A DNA stretch of 64,000 nt, taken from assembly GCA_910589415.1 (NCBI GenBank), contig OU342634.1:42028723-42092722 (forward strand). Direction: 5' to 3'. A program made the translations under genes and the position numbers. The DNA comes from Malachius bipustulatus (taxonomy: Eukaryota > Arthropoda > Insecta > Coleoptera > Melyridae). Within the stretch, counting starts at the first letter, position 1. The number at the start of each line of letters is the position of its first letter. Below are positions 35,111 through 46,737 of this stretch, one piece after another. A model generated the notes under the pieces. That model did no database searches. It was not told where the DNA came from and worked only from the letters and a program-made list of their open reading frames with translations.

Positions 35111-37009
35111 TTTTAGAAATAAATATTATATAGATCATTTGTTAAGATTGATCTAAGTTTCATGGATTAAGATTACATTTTAGATCTGTTGAGCCATTTT
35201 CTAGAAAAACAGGATAAAGTGTTCAATTTGTAGTGCCATTTTTGTAATAGTCTTGTCTGTGACTTTAAAATTTGATACTGGTTTTCTTTGTGGTAATTTT
35301 TATTGTTAAGTCAGTGCAATTACGAAAATGAACAAATTAATTTTTCATAGTCACCAGTCACGAATCAACCGATTCATGTCTGCAAAGCCCAGATTGTTAT
35401 ATGGTATATGGTGATGGTTTTATTTTTTTACCTTAGTTTTGTTTTTATTTTTATTAAAAACATTTTTTCAATAAAAACAGATCTGGTATCTGGTGAAGAC
35501 TGCATTTTTTTTTTTTTCGCTTTATCAATCTCATTTTGATTGCTAGGACCGGCACAAGCATGATTGGAACTTCTAGACAAACGATCAGGTGTCATTATAA
35601 TTCATTTTAAAATCCGCCCACTAAAAAAATTAAAATACATGGGTTGGTGCCAACTACTTCTTTTAAACAAAAATAAAAGTTTCCTTACATTATGATCACA
35701 TTTATTTCAATTCCTGAATGAATAACATAATGTGTCATATTTTGGAACTACCAAACAGTGAAACATATCTCATCTAAATACAAGAACTATGATAAAGAAT
35801 GCTGTTGTCGCTACCAAGTGCTAATGTTAGTTGCTCAGAACAGCAACAACAAAGTATTGCCCCCAAGTAATTTTTTGTTAAGAAAAATGTTATAGGTTTT
35901 AGGTAGGTACACCTACATAGCACACAAACACTGTAATATCCATAATGATTTATTTAACAATAATGTGACAATAATTAAGCAGTATAGTAGCTACTTTATT
36001 TAATAAGTTCAACTTATTTATTAGAGGAATATAAAAACATTTCTTCCAGACAAAATACAGAAATAAGAAAACCATTCGGATTACTTGTTATAATATAATG
36101 GTTTTGATGTTTCGTATGAGGTTAATTTCTTATATAAAAAAATGTTTCTGGTCCCTATTTTCAAATAATTTGGCTTAGTATAGAATTACAAAATATAATC
36201 CCATATTCCCAATCTTTATGACCGAGTTATAGATCGTACATAAAATAATTAAATAAATGGAGTGGAAATATAGTTTATATGTATTAGCAATATTAGCATG
36301 AGATGGAGATTGTTGATTATGTAGTTAGGTTGATGAAATTCCTTTGGGAATATTATAGGTGAATGTAGGTATGTCACAAAGTACAAGATTTTCATTCCCA
36401 TTACTTCCTTTATCTTAATGTTAAGATTATCAGTTATTAGAAATCTTATGATTAAAATTACTTCACTAAATTATTACATTTTGTTTTAAACATTCCAGAA
36501 ATAAATCATGAGAATGCAGACTCAACTTACAGAATATAAAGTAGGGTCATTTAAGGTTCAGTTTGAATACAAGATGTACAAAATTTTCAAGAAACACAGG
36601 TGGTAAGAAATACATAATGATGTTTAGGCGGAGCCTTTAGTGTAGCAAACAATTTTATAGTAGTAGATTAGATTGGATTCTTCGTGAGTGAGCCATTATG
36701 ACACTCCCACTGCGACAGTAGGTCTCCTATTTTAGTAGTAAGATGCCAAGGAAATCTAAATATCCCAAAGAAATACTTAAGAGTTTAATTTACTCTACTA
36801 CATAATGTTTCTAGAGTTCTTTATGGTTGAAGATGGTGCCCATTGCAGGTTTTTCTTATACATATTACATTTTATAGATTTGTCAACTCATCACTTTTTT
36901 CCATTATTTCAACTGCATATTAAAATCGGGTATCAAAATAACTCTAATTGGAAGCCTGAAAAACTCCTCCTAGACAATGAAGTGTTTTTTTTTCCAACTG
37001 AAAACTTTT
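35111..37009. other. No gene recognised
   Basis: AT-rich DNA; the open frame at 36805-37083 runs into a repeat and is not a gene. Confidence 0.4.
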
Positions 37010-37135
37010 TTTCCGGGAGGTACGTTAAAAAGGGGGTCCCGGCTGCTTCACAGCAGTCGTTAAGTTACGTCAGAGGCCCTTGAGGCTACTTGAAAACTTC
37101 TGACACTTGGGCTTTACCACAGCCATAAGATATTT
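37010..37135 (+). repeat. Retroelement-like 3' fragment
   Basis: A less AT-rich block (GGTCCCGGCTGCTTCACAGC at about 37034, then CAGTCGTTAAGTTACGTCAG, and a CTTGAGG..ACTTGAAAACTTCTGACACTTGGG stretch) ends in TATTTATTTATTT. I recall this kind of block as a recurrent 3' region of insect LINEs, but the class is not proven here. Confidence 0.35.
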
Positions 37136-37677
37136 ATTTATTTATTTTAACTGAAAACTTTGTTTCTATTCACGAAAAACTACTTTTTTTAGTTTATAAA
37201 ATTCTCGACAAAAAGATAGATTTTAGATTTTCAGAAAAAAAAAACTTTTCAACTAGATTGAGATTTTATATTTTATTAGAATTTTATTTTATAATTCAGT
37301 TAGCTCCCATAAAACTATACTAGAGAGCAAAATAAGAGAGCACCAATATAACAAAATTTGGTTGAGATGATCAATCAAAAAAGAAAAAAATTATTAAATT
37401 CCATTTCATGAGTGAAATCTTATTTTTGAAATTTCCCAAAATGCCACGCTTCTCTAAAATATTTCTCTTGAATCTGCTTGAACATAGGTCACAAAAATTT
37501 TCTTTCGCATAAATACCAAACAATTCAGAATTTATTTTACTCCTCAGTAATTTTAATCACAAGAAACCACCGCCACCAGACATGCAATGCAATGCAAGCT
37601 CTTAGTGAAAAGACATTTTTTTATACAGAGTGTTCATAAATATTGGTGATCTGAGTTACATTGAAACTAAACCACAA

Positions 37678-38221
37678 TACAGGGAGATCCCGAAATGGCG
37701 AACTTAATGAACTTGGAGTTGTAGAGGATGTTCAGAAAAACTGTAAATTTAAAACTAAAATTTCCTCGGTTTCGTTACCGAGATATAAAGTTTCTTATAT
37801 AGAATTCAAATCAACAGGGCAGTCAAATTTAAACAACTTCTTCTGGCAAAACAGTAAAACACATCATTTCATGGATTGATCGGTTTTAAGTTCAATAGAA
37901 TCTGCAAATTGGGAGATAATGGATCTAAAACAGATTTTGAATAACAATATCGGATATGTTCCCCGCAATAATAATTGTTTGAAACTTTGAGGGCTTGTCA
38001 TTTCACATGTTTCCATGGTAACAACTTTCTGGGTATTATGGCCTACACGCTATTTTTCTGTCTGAAGCAATGTATGGGATGCATGTTGTAACTTTTGTTC
38101 CACAAAATTTCTTATATCTTAGGGAAGCCATTCTGAAGAAAAAAGTTAATGCACTTAGAATCCTTAATCCACAATGAATACCATGATACTATCCATGTCC
38201 ACCATTTTGGGATCACCTGCA
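37678..38221. repeat. Inverted-end repeat related to the copy at 24.48 kb
   Basis: The left end ACAGGGAGATCCCGAAATGGCG answers, as a reverse complement with mismatches, CCACCATTTTGGGATCACCTGC at about 38196-38221. The first 90 bases match the segment at 24478-24560. No coding capacity; the frame at 37661-37879 follows the repeat. Confidence 0.5.
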
Positions 38222-38652
38222 TGCATCTTCAAATAAGATCAAGTCAATTAAATTGCTGCTTCTTAGTTTCACTTCTTATTTCCAGTGTCAAATAATTTGA
38301 GAGTAAACTCCTTGCATTATTTAAACATTCAATGCATTGTGCATAATGATTATTAAGAGCAACATTTAAGAATGTTTTTCTAGATAATAAATTAGCATAT
38401 AATTTTTTGTGGTATTTTAAAAGTAAAAAATAAAATACAACCATTTTTTCAAAAATTTGAATACTGCTGCTTTCCACAGAAGCAAATAACACTTAAATAT
38501 ATGTAATAAAATATAATAGTCATATTATGTAACATAAATTTTCATTCAGTGAAGTCCACCATCTGAAAAATAAAGAAATCAATCTCAATCACTCTTATTA
38601 AAATAACTGAAGTAAGGATATTACTCAATTCTACAAATCAATAATCTTACTT

Positions 38653-40191
38653 TTAAACAGGAATTGGTTGAGGCTGTGGTTGTGTAGTCATATCTTTAAG
38701 CTGAATGTCCCTCATACCGGAATGTTCGGACCATCCCCTAGCCTGCTCTTGTTCAGATTTCGTCATGGCTTCCCTCCTCTTGTATTCTTCAAGCTCAAAA
38801 TAGAACCTTGGTGTCGTTATACCAAAGAAACTCGCCAATGATTCACCAAGGTAATCAATAAAAGACATTGTTGAGGATCCCGCAATCCATGCTTTATACC
38901 ACAACCACGGTCCCCATGTCAATGTAGCCTGGAATAATAAGAAAAATTTAATGATTATCTAAAATAGAATTGTTAGCATTTTGCAGCATGTAGATTACTA
39001 TAAATTACGGAGTTTTCGCCACTACATCGTTATCCCAAATGAGACATTTATAGAAACAGTATTTTTATTGAAAATGCAGCACATACACTACAGAGGAATT
39101 CCTATGGGATGGGGGGTCAAATCTGGCTCCCCAATCAAGTGGTTGGCACTTTTCTGAATGGAATCAAGTAAACTCAGAGTAGTAGCTCAGTATTTAGGAG
39201 CTGAGCCTGAGCTCCTAACATGTGAGCAGTACTCCAACGATGGTCGAATTTAAATCTTGTGTAGGAGGAGAAGCTGTTTATGTGTATAAAATAAAATTTC
39301 TTAGTGCGGAAGAGTTTTTCCAAGTTTTTGAGAAGCACTCTTCTCCAGACCAGTAATGTGGTCATGCAAAGACTTGTTCGCTTCAAGGCTCACTCCAAGT
39401 AAAAAGAGAGATGACGATGGAGTAAGAGAGTGTCCCTCAATCACCATTTCTGGTTCCAAAACGTTGGCTTTTTGGGGAAGATGACTGCTTGGGTTTTAAA
39501 TTGAATTTAGTTTCAATTCTATCGCCTCAAGCAAGAATGTCTTGTATGTCATTGTTAAGTATGGCAACTTCTTGCTCTCTGCGAGTATGTGCGTCGATGG
39601 CAGATGTTCCAGAACCCAAGGTATAATAAGATATAAGTGTACTGTCATTGGCAAATTGTATAAATGGTTTTTTGTTGTTTCAAGCAAATCGTTGATATGA
39701 GAAAGAGAGTTTGAGATAAAATGGATCCCTGAGACATACCGGCATTGATGAGAAAGGTTTCAATTAGAGCCAATTGATGACCACCTGTAAGGAGAGATCT
39801 CTGAGGTCTCGCAGTCGCGATACAGCACCTTTACCGCTATTTATGCATCTATTTGGTCCAAAACTGTCACCACATTACGGATTCAATCGAAGGGGTGGAT
39901 GGATAAAGGTGTTAACTGACATTGTCTTAATAAACAGCCTTGCATTTTTCAAGTAAGCCAAGTAACATTTAGTATAAAGCATGAACTGTTGGAGGGTTTA
40001 CTTACAGGATCCACGACAGTTTGTGAGGTTTTATTTTCTTCAGATGACAACAATTCGTCATCACTGTATTCTTCAAGCACACCATCGCTGAAGTGGAGCA
40101 CTCGTCTGGGTGTCTTCGTACGAAGAATCGCTGCTTTTTCAGAATTTTTGGGATCCTTGTGGAATTCCTCTGGGTTGATTAATATAACCAT
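38653..40191 (-). CDS. FAM177A1: FAM177-family protein, 2 exons, 153 aa
   Basis: Exons are 40006-40191 and 38653-38928 on the minus strand (186 and 276 bases, phase 0). The ATG at 40191 is the first in frame. The protein has the FAM177 core: RRVLHFSDGVLEEYSDDE at about residues 29-46, then a variable acidic linker, then VDPATLTWGPWLWYKAW across the splice junction, then a hydrophobic segment (SSTMSFIDYLGESLASFFGI) and a TPRFYFELEEYKRREA helix. The tail is Gln/Pro-rich (QPQPQPIPV). This matches the vertebrate FAM177A1 pattern in order and spacing. The biochemical role of the family is poorly known; human FAM177A1 has been linked to the Golgi. Its intron holds a dead LINE copy. The upstream 5' flank is a nest of inverted-repeat elements. 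Confidence 0.9.
39070..39763 (-). pseudogene. Deleted copy of the 28.6-kb LINE
   Basis: The minus strand matches the LINE at 28640-30091 in pieces and in order. It includes a GGGATCCATTTTATCTC-type block (motif B region, about 39720), the region encoding [16 protein letters not shown] and SLEYCSH, and finally the element's 3' end near 39070-39105 joined after an internal deletion at about 39110. Many small indels break the frame. It lies in the FAM177 intron in the same orientation as the gene. Confidence 0.75.
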
Positions 40192-41399
40192 GTTTCAATC
40201 CTTGATCTCACAACTTTCAAGAGAGTTTTCAAGGAACTCGATTAACGTAGTTTTTACTCTGAAATTTGGGGCTCAAAAACTGGCAAAGCAAATGCAAAAC
40301 CACCAAACAACTAACAACTAACAACTGACCGAGCCGAGACGCGAGACGGACCAAAAAAAAACTCCAATCAGAATCAGAGCAGAGACCAAAAATCCAAAAA
40401 CCAAATTAAATGACAGGAAACCCAAACAAAGAATGTGTTAAACAAAACAAAACAGATAAATATAATTAAATCAATTATTATCTCTAAACGACAAAACAAA
40501 TATCAATGACAATTGACAATTAACAGGTGAATTGTAAAACTGTAACATAATATATCGAGGGCTTTTCGAATATAAAACATCAGGATATCTAATAAACGAC
40601 GCCAGAATAAGTTTTGATTGGGTTACCTGTATTACCAACACTGACGCCTACTACGGTAGCGCATTATCAGGTTCGATTGCTAGGGTACCTGTATTACCGA
40701 CACTAACGCTTACTAGGGTAGCACATTCACTCGTTGGGACAACGCACGCAACGCAGTCCCCGGATGCAGCTAGGACGCGGCGTAATAAAACCTACCTGTC
40801 AAAGTCAGATATACCGAAAATCTGAGCCCGGTATATTTTTTGCAATCATACATAACTGCCTGCTGGGTGCATTTTTTGTCCAGGATATTCCAGTACTTAC
40901 CGGTGAGTTTTGATAGAGAACTATCATAAGTTTAAAATATTAGGAAAATTACCTTTAGGCAACGCGAACAAGTAGTAGAAAGCCATCTTTTTTATTGTTC
41001 AAACATCCTCCAACGTATCAAAAGTTTACCATTTTTAGAAAATAAGCGGACTTACGCCGCGTCCTAGCTGCATCCGGGGACTGCGTTGCGTGCGTTGCGT
41101 GCGTGCGTTGCGGTGAACGATTAAAATAAAACACATGCAAAGCAATGGGAGTGTCCACAGTAGACGCGTTGCCCGCAAAAGTCGTACGATAAAACGACAC
41201 CGCAACGCACGCATTGTTTTAAATTAAAATATTTAGTATTTTCATCTGTCAAAATCTTGCGATTTTTACGGCGGGCAGGAACTTTTTTGAATTTCGATTG
41301 CCTTCGTGCCAAAGCGAAACATTTTGTGCAATAAGAGAAATCTATTTTACAAGAACAAGAGTCAAGGTACACCGGGAATGTGAAAATGTCTCGAATTTA

Positions 41400-43600
41400 T
41401 AGGTTTTTAAAGTAAGCATGAGGTCTATTACCTTCTATTGTAGACCTATTTTTATTTAACCTAACTTCTATTTATCAATCTATCAAATCTATACCTATTT
41501 CTATAGATTACTTGCGTCTTATTGTTTCTTTCTCTTAAGTAACATGTTTGTTTCTGTGATTTTTAAGTCTTTCAAGTGGAGCCTTCCTCCCCCTCGCTTA
41601 CTCCCACTCAAAAAGTTGAACAATAAAAAAATAATAATTCACTTACCTTAACCCCGAAAGGAAGGAGGTGGCTATTGACAGATCTCAATGTGACTAGGCA
41701 AATTTGTAACATTAGCCACATTGGCCTGTCGAGTAGGACATATCAAATTTCGAATGCCCCACCCAAATATTTTAAATGTCGAAAGAAAATAAATTTTAAA
41801 TTTTGAAAAGTGATCGTCTAAAATTTCAAAGTATCAAACCAAAACCAAACTTAAACAAAAGATTCGTTGTGATTATCCAGCCCGGGACAGATAAATGTGG
41901 CCTTCCTCTGGAAAATCCAGCATTCACCGAACCAGACTGGACCCGTAGTAACTCCTAACAATTTTAAAAACAATAACCAAAAATTAATAAACCTCACCAA
42001 AATATACCAGGATATATCGCCTTATTCTTGATGTTACTCTACTGATTGAATAAATAATTTAAAAGAACATGAGGAGGGTTGATTCTCAAAACTCTAAAAT
42101 TGTTGAATTTTAATACAAAGATTTATTAAAATCAATTTCATCATCAGTACAATAGACTGGCAATCACCAATAGATCTTACATATCAACAATCAATTTAAT
42201 AATTAAAATCAGTAATCCTGACTCAAATATTCAAACATAAATATTACCTTATTACCAATGATATCAAACTTACATGATTAAAATTCAAGATAGGTACCTA
42301 TATCATTTCAATAGTTCAGATAAAAATTTCCAAAGCTCAAATTCTATTAAACAATTTCTAAACTATAACACATAGGTATGATTCTGAATAGAACTCGGAG
42401 TTAGATCAGAGATTATTTATCAAAAATTCAAATTTATCTTAAGCAAAAGTTTCAATATAAAAATCGGTATCTACCTACAAAATCTGAAATTCAAAATTTA
42501 ATTTGCAAAATGATCATCTCTAACTCAAAATCCTAAACACACACGATAAATTTAATAAATTATTTTTACACATAACCATTACATTAGTCACTCATTGACC
42601 ACAATAAAAGTTCATAACATATTATCAAAAATCAAATTCACTTAGAAAGTCATAGGTGATGAAATCAATTAAACACTGTACTTGAATTTATTTAATTTTC
42701 TTGATTATCGGAAAATAGCAAAAGTTTATTCACTCATAAAGACATACCTTATTATTCAAAACTCCATCTCAAAAAACTGACGAACTAAGGTTCCTCTAAC
42801 CTAAGCGCGATGATCAAAGACTAGACCGGCATGGTTGCTGGAACTGCCTTTGCACTGGTGTTAGCACCCCTTGGTGGATGCTCTAGGTGCCGGATGAGCT
42901 GGACTGCTCTCCCTGCTACCTTGTGATGACCAAATATCAACGTACTAGGACCTCTGCCTGATGAAACCTTCCATGTCTACAAACTAAACTCCACCACTCT
43001 TCTTTATTTCTCCTAGCTTCTTCAAATATCACCCTTCACACAGGTTAGTATACCTACCTAGGTAGGTACCTACCTAAGCCTCCACATGATCGAATCTTTA
43101 TGTAAACTTTCGTGTAAATTAGAAAATTGAAAGTTGGAACTCAAAACTCAGAAACTAGAAGTTCGAAATTAAAATTCAGGAATCAAAAGTTAAAACTTAG
43201 AAATTCAAAGATCGAAATCAAAAACTGGAAATCGGAAATCAGTAGTTAAAAATCAAAACTGGAAGTCGGGACCTAACATTCTAGAACTTGAAACTCAAAA
43301 GTAAATCAAAACTAAAGTTCAAGACTACATTCAAAACTACGTCCAAAACTACGTCCAAAACTACGTCTAAACCCACGTCCCTTGTGTAAGACTGCATCTT
43401 TCACGGAAACAACTTCACCATTACACAAGGGACTAATACTAATTTACGAACTTGTAGACAGGCTACATGATCTGCCGCAGTAAGACCGAAAAAATGAACC
43501 TGAAGCGTCCTTTACCTCCCTTTATAATTTTTTTGGGATGACGCTATCGCATGCGCCTTAACCACTGTCCAACCGAACTTGGTGACCCACTTTCACTCCA
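41400..43600. other. G-poor, strand-asymmetric DNA without a gene
   Basis: Long stretches here, most obviously 41980-42760, are rich in A and C and poor in G on the plus strand. 43128-43320 consists of degenerate A-rich words of AAACT/GGAAATC type. No open frame of note. Such asymmetry is common in LTR-retrotransposon DNA, but no LTR pair was found. Confidence 0.35.
43329..43380 (+). repeat. 12-bp tandem repeat, 4 units
   Basis: The unit TCCAAAACTACG is repeated about four times with the last unit diverged (TCTAAACCCACG). Confidence 0.7.
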
Positions 43601-45031
43601 AATATCATCATCGACAGTATGCAACACTTAAAACTCGCACGCGACATTGACGGATCGATTCTCATATACTCTAGTACACCCTCGGCAGTACGACCAACCT
43701 CTCCCGTTCTCCCTATATCCAAACTTAAATTTCACAATCGTGAATCCGCTTATACTCGAGGCTTGTCGTGTCCCAGAACAAAACGCAAGTTTTTTTTTAT
43801 ATGTTTCCTCAACTATCCTTTCATGTTTTTTTAACCCACACCCAAAGAAATAATCTTTTAGGTTTTAACTGGATAACTAATCGGAAATCTTGAGTAGCAA
43901 GATGAGAGTGGTCTCATTAGACGCGGAAAGTTAATTCGCATAAGATGATATACTTTTCAAACTCTGAAAACCCAGAACCGGGACAGAAAATCGACCAGAC
44001 ATGTTTTCTACGTCTTACTTAAATAACAAAGACAAGAATTTCTTAATAGCTGTCAGGTGTTCGTTCGTGATCTTTGCCTAATACAGCCTCCTACATCAGC
44101 GAAAATGTACAGTCAATCATAACTTTTCTGAACTTTATAAAAATATTCCAAATCAAGACTTAAAATTTTGAAAAAGAAAACGTAGCGTGCAAGGCACGCT
44201 GCACAAGCTCCAACAACCTACTAGTTTCCAAATTAAAACGTATTTCATCTGAAGCTGCACCGGAAATAGTTGGATTGGAAACCATTTTCTCGCACGAACC
44301 GCACGCATTCAGTTATAGGACACACTCAAAATTTCTCGTACGATTTTGCGTTGCGTGCGTTCCCCGCATCGCACGCAACGCAGTCCCCGGATGCAGCTAG
44401 GACACGGCGTTAAACAAATTATGTGATTTTTTAGAGAGTGGTACGTTCATGGAAAATCTGACATTTTGAAGTTTTATTTGACATTCCCAACTTTTTGTGA
44501 GAATAAGAACGCGCTACCTTAGTAAGCGTCAGTGTCGGTAATGCAGGTTCCCTCCTATCGGTTGTAACAAACTTAAATTAACAACCTGTCAGATATTAAG
44601 GTAATTACTGATTTTAAAATGCCTTGTATTATCAAAATATTGGTCTGATTTTTCTGGAAACAAATTCTCCTCCCTTTTAGAAAAGTTAATTACTTACTGA
44701 TAAAAAATAAAAGATCAGTAAATATATTCGCTATATTATCCATGGACGTATTATCCGTGTAAAAATTGACACAATTTGTTATGTTTACCTAATGAAAAAG
44801 AATTCTTCGATGTTTATTCCTGTTAATAATATTTTGTTTCATTTTTCCAACTTCGCTTTTTTCCACTTGATATACCTACACGCCTGTGAGTAAAGTTGCC
44901 AAAAACATGAACATTCATTGTCATTGAATTGAATTGATCATTTGATCAACGCAGTCGTTGGACTCGTTGGTACGATTCCAACTGGATAGGGATACCGGAT
45001 AGACCGACACAGTCACGATACACATATATTT

Positions 45032-45221
45032 TGGCTTGTCCAGTGAATGTTGTCCGATGAGATTTTACACTGATCCTGACTATAAACGATTTGATTTTTT
45101 ATGTTTTAATTCGTACAATTATAATAATTAGAATTAGTACGAATTAAAACATAAAAAATCAAATCGTTTATAGTCAGGATCAGTGTGGCATCTAACCGGA
45201 CAATACTTACTGGACAAGCCA
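45032..45221. mobile_element. 190-bp near-perfect hairpin element
   Basis: TGGCTTGTCCAGT at the left end answers ACTGGACAAGCCA at the right end. The central arms (about 45070-45120 and 45133-45186) are almost perfect reverse complements around a short TTATAATAATTAG centre. There is no coding frame. A single-stranded copy would form a long hairpin. Confidence 0.8.
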
Positions 45222-45223
45222 TA

Positions 45224-45763
45224 TACACGGTATGCCGATAGACGATGACGCGCAGGCTGCGTTCAGGTCTTGTGACGTCACGTGGTTCTAAGACTACACC
45301 ATGAGATTCCTCATATCTTTTTTATTGTCAGAAATAAATAAATAATTCTTTATAGGCTTGCATAAGTCGGCAACAGCTATCCATTTAACGTTTTAAAAAT
45401 TTTCAAGGCCATCTAAATCCCAGAGTTTCCATAGTCAACTTTTGTTTTTCTTAGAAACGCCATATTGTTTTTTTATGTCGTTTGGTACAAAAAAATACAT
45501 GAAAATCAAAAATCAATAACATTAAAAAAATTTGTAAAAATTTCATTTTATTTTTTTCGGAAAAAAATTAAAGATTTTTCCATATTAGATCTAGCACAAA
45601 GAAAAATACAAGCAAAAAGGATCGAAGCAATATAATTTGACATTTATTTATTTTATAAACAACCTCGCCGCGATTAATACTGTAAGTCAAAATAAAACCA
45701 CATGACGTCATTGCGCAGTAATATCCAAAATAGTAACAGCAATCCGGAATACCGTGTATATGT
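45224..45763. mobile_element. Small inverted-end DNA element (MITE-like)
   Basis: The left end ATACACGGTATGCCG answers the right end CCGGAATACCGTGTAT as a reverse complement with one mismatch. A GACGATGACGCGCAGG-type block is near the left end and a TGACGTCATTGCGCAGTA block near the right. It directly adjoins the hairpin element at 45032-45221. No coding frame. Confidence 0.6.
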
Positions 45764-46737
45764 GTATCGTGGATAGTGGATACAGTGACCTCTTATCTTC
45801 GATCTTTGGATCTTTTAGTTAGACAAGGTAGGCATTCTACATCTACAGTCACTGTACGTTTGTAGAAGAGAGAGAGGCGTACCTACCTTAGTAGGAATAG
45901 GAATGGTAGGATACCAATTACCAATACAATACCAAAAAAATACCAATACCAAACCAAAGGAGAAAGGAGATTGGTTGTTTTGTTTTTTTTTTATTACTTT
46001 ATTATTATTACTTTTTATTTTTATTATTTTGTGAAATTTAGAAAGTTGCTGGAGTGGATCAGATCAAACCAAAATTTAAATTTGTTGATGTTAAAAATGT
46101 AAATGAAATGATTGAAATGTAATGTAAGTGTACCTGTTGCGTTGCCTATTACTAACAGAACTTTACTATTATTACTTACTAACTGTATACTAATACTGAA
46201 TAATACTCATTCATACTGTATATATAAATATAAAATACCGTGTATGTGTAAACTAAATACTAGAACAACAAACAACGGAACTGGGGAAGGTCATATTCTT
46301 TTTTAACCTATGAAATGTTGGTCAGTTACCTGTGTCGCATGAAGCAATTTTTCCTGAATCCTGAATGTAAACGGAAACATCAAAGAAATTTCAGCATGCC
46401 GCTATTTCTATCGTTAACGATCACTCATAATATTGTTCATTTTATTATCTAACAACGATATTATCAATAGAGCGAGATAACAGTGATAACGGATCTTTTA
46501 TCTGCGTTTGGTGATCGGCAATTATTTAAATTTACATAGACTGGCTTATTTTGCAGATGTGGCTGCCGTGTGTTTGCTTGCAGCTGACTCCAACTTAATT
46601 AAATTAAAATTCAGCACAAAATTGTAAACTCTCACGTTCCTAAATCCATTGTGCAACAAGTGCTGTGTTCGTATTCATTCAATAAAAAGTTGCCCGACAT
46701 TATTGCTACACCTGCTACATATGACCTGGAAGTGAAA

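Larger units (their letters stand above)
40620..44560. mobile_element. Large inverted-ended composite element, 3.9 kb, possibly nested
   Basis: The outer ends answer each other: GTATTACCGACACTAACGCT and TACTAGGGTAGC.C on the left (two near-identical tandem copies 62-63 bases apart, at about 40630 and 40693) against G.GCTACCTTAGTAAGCGTC and AGTGTCGGTAATGCAGG on the right (44511-44550). Inside are three copies of a GC-rich block (CAACGCAGTCCCCGGATGCA followed by GCTAGGACGCGGCG): at 40748-40783, inverted at 41053-41093, and again direct at 44377-44410. So at least one inverted-end element is probably nested in another. No transposase could be recognised; the 83-codon minus frame at 41121-41372 has a Cys-rich pattern that I could not assign. 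Confidence 0.5.

Noticed and set aside
38653..40191. Mitochondrial complex I subunit (NDUFB11-like)
   Set aside because: Considered because of size and the WGPW stretch, but HFSDGVLEEYSDDE and VDP..LTWGPWLW match the FAM177 pattern in order and spacing.
41121..41372. Zinc-finger gene
   Set aside because: The minus frame has CxxC pairs, but it overlaps the inverted GC-rich block of a repeat, has no start context or splice partner, and the Cys spacing fits no finger I know.
42780..42990. Hammerhead-like ribozyme (CTGATGAAAC near 42958)
   Set aside because: The core word is present, but I could not form the three stems around it.
46651..46737. Start of the 46738 gene at a GTG at 46651
   Set aside because: GTG is not a usual start in animals, and an in-frame ATG with A at -3 follows at 46738.
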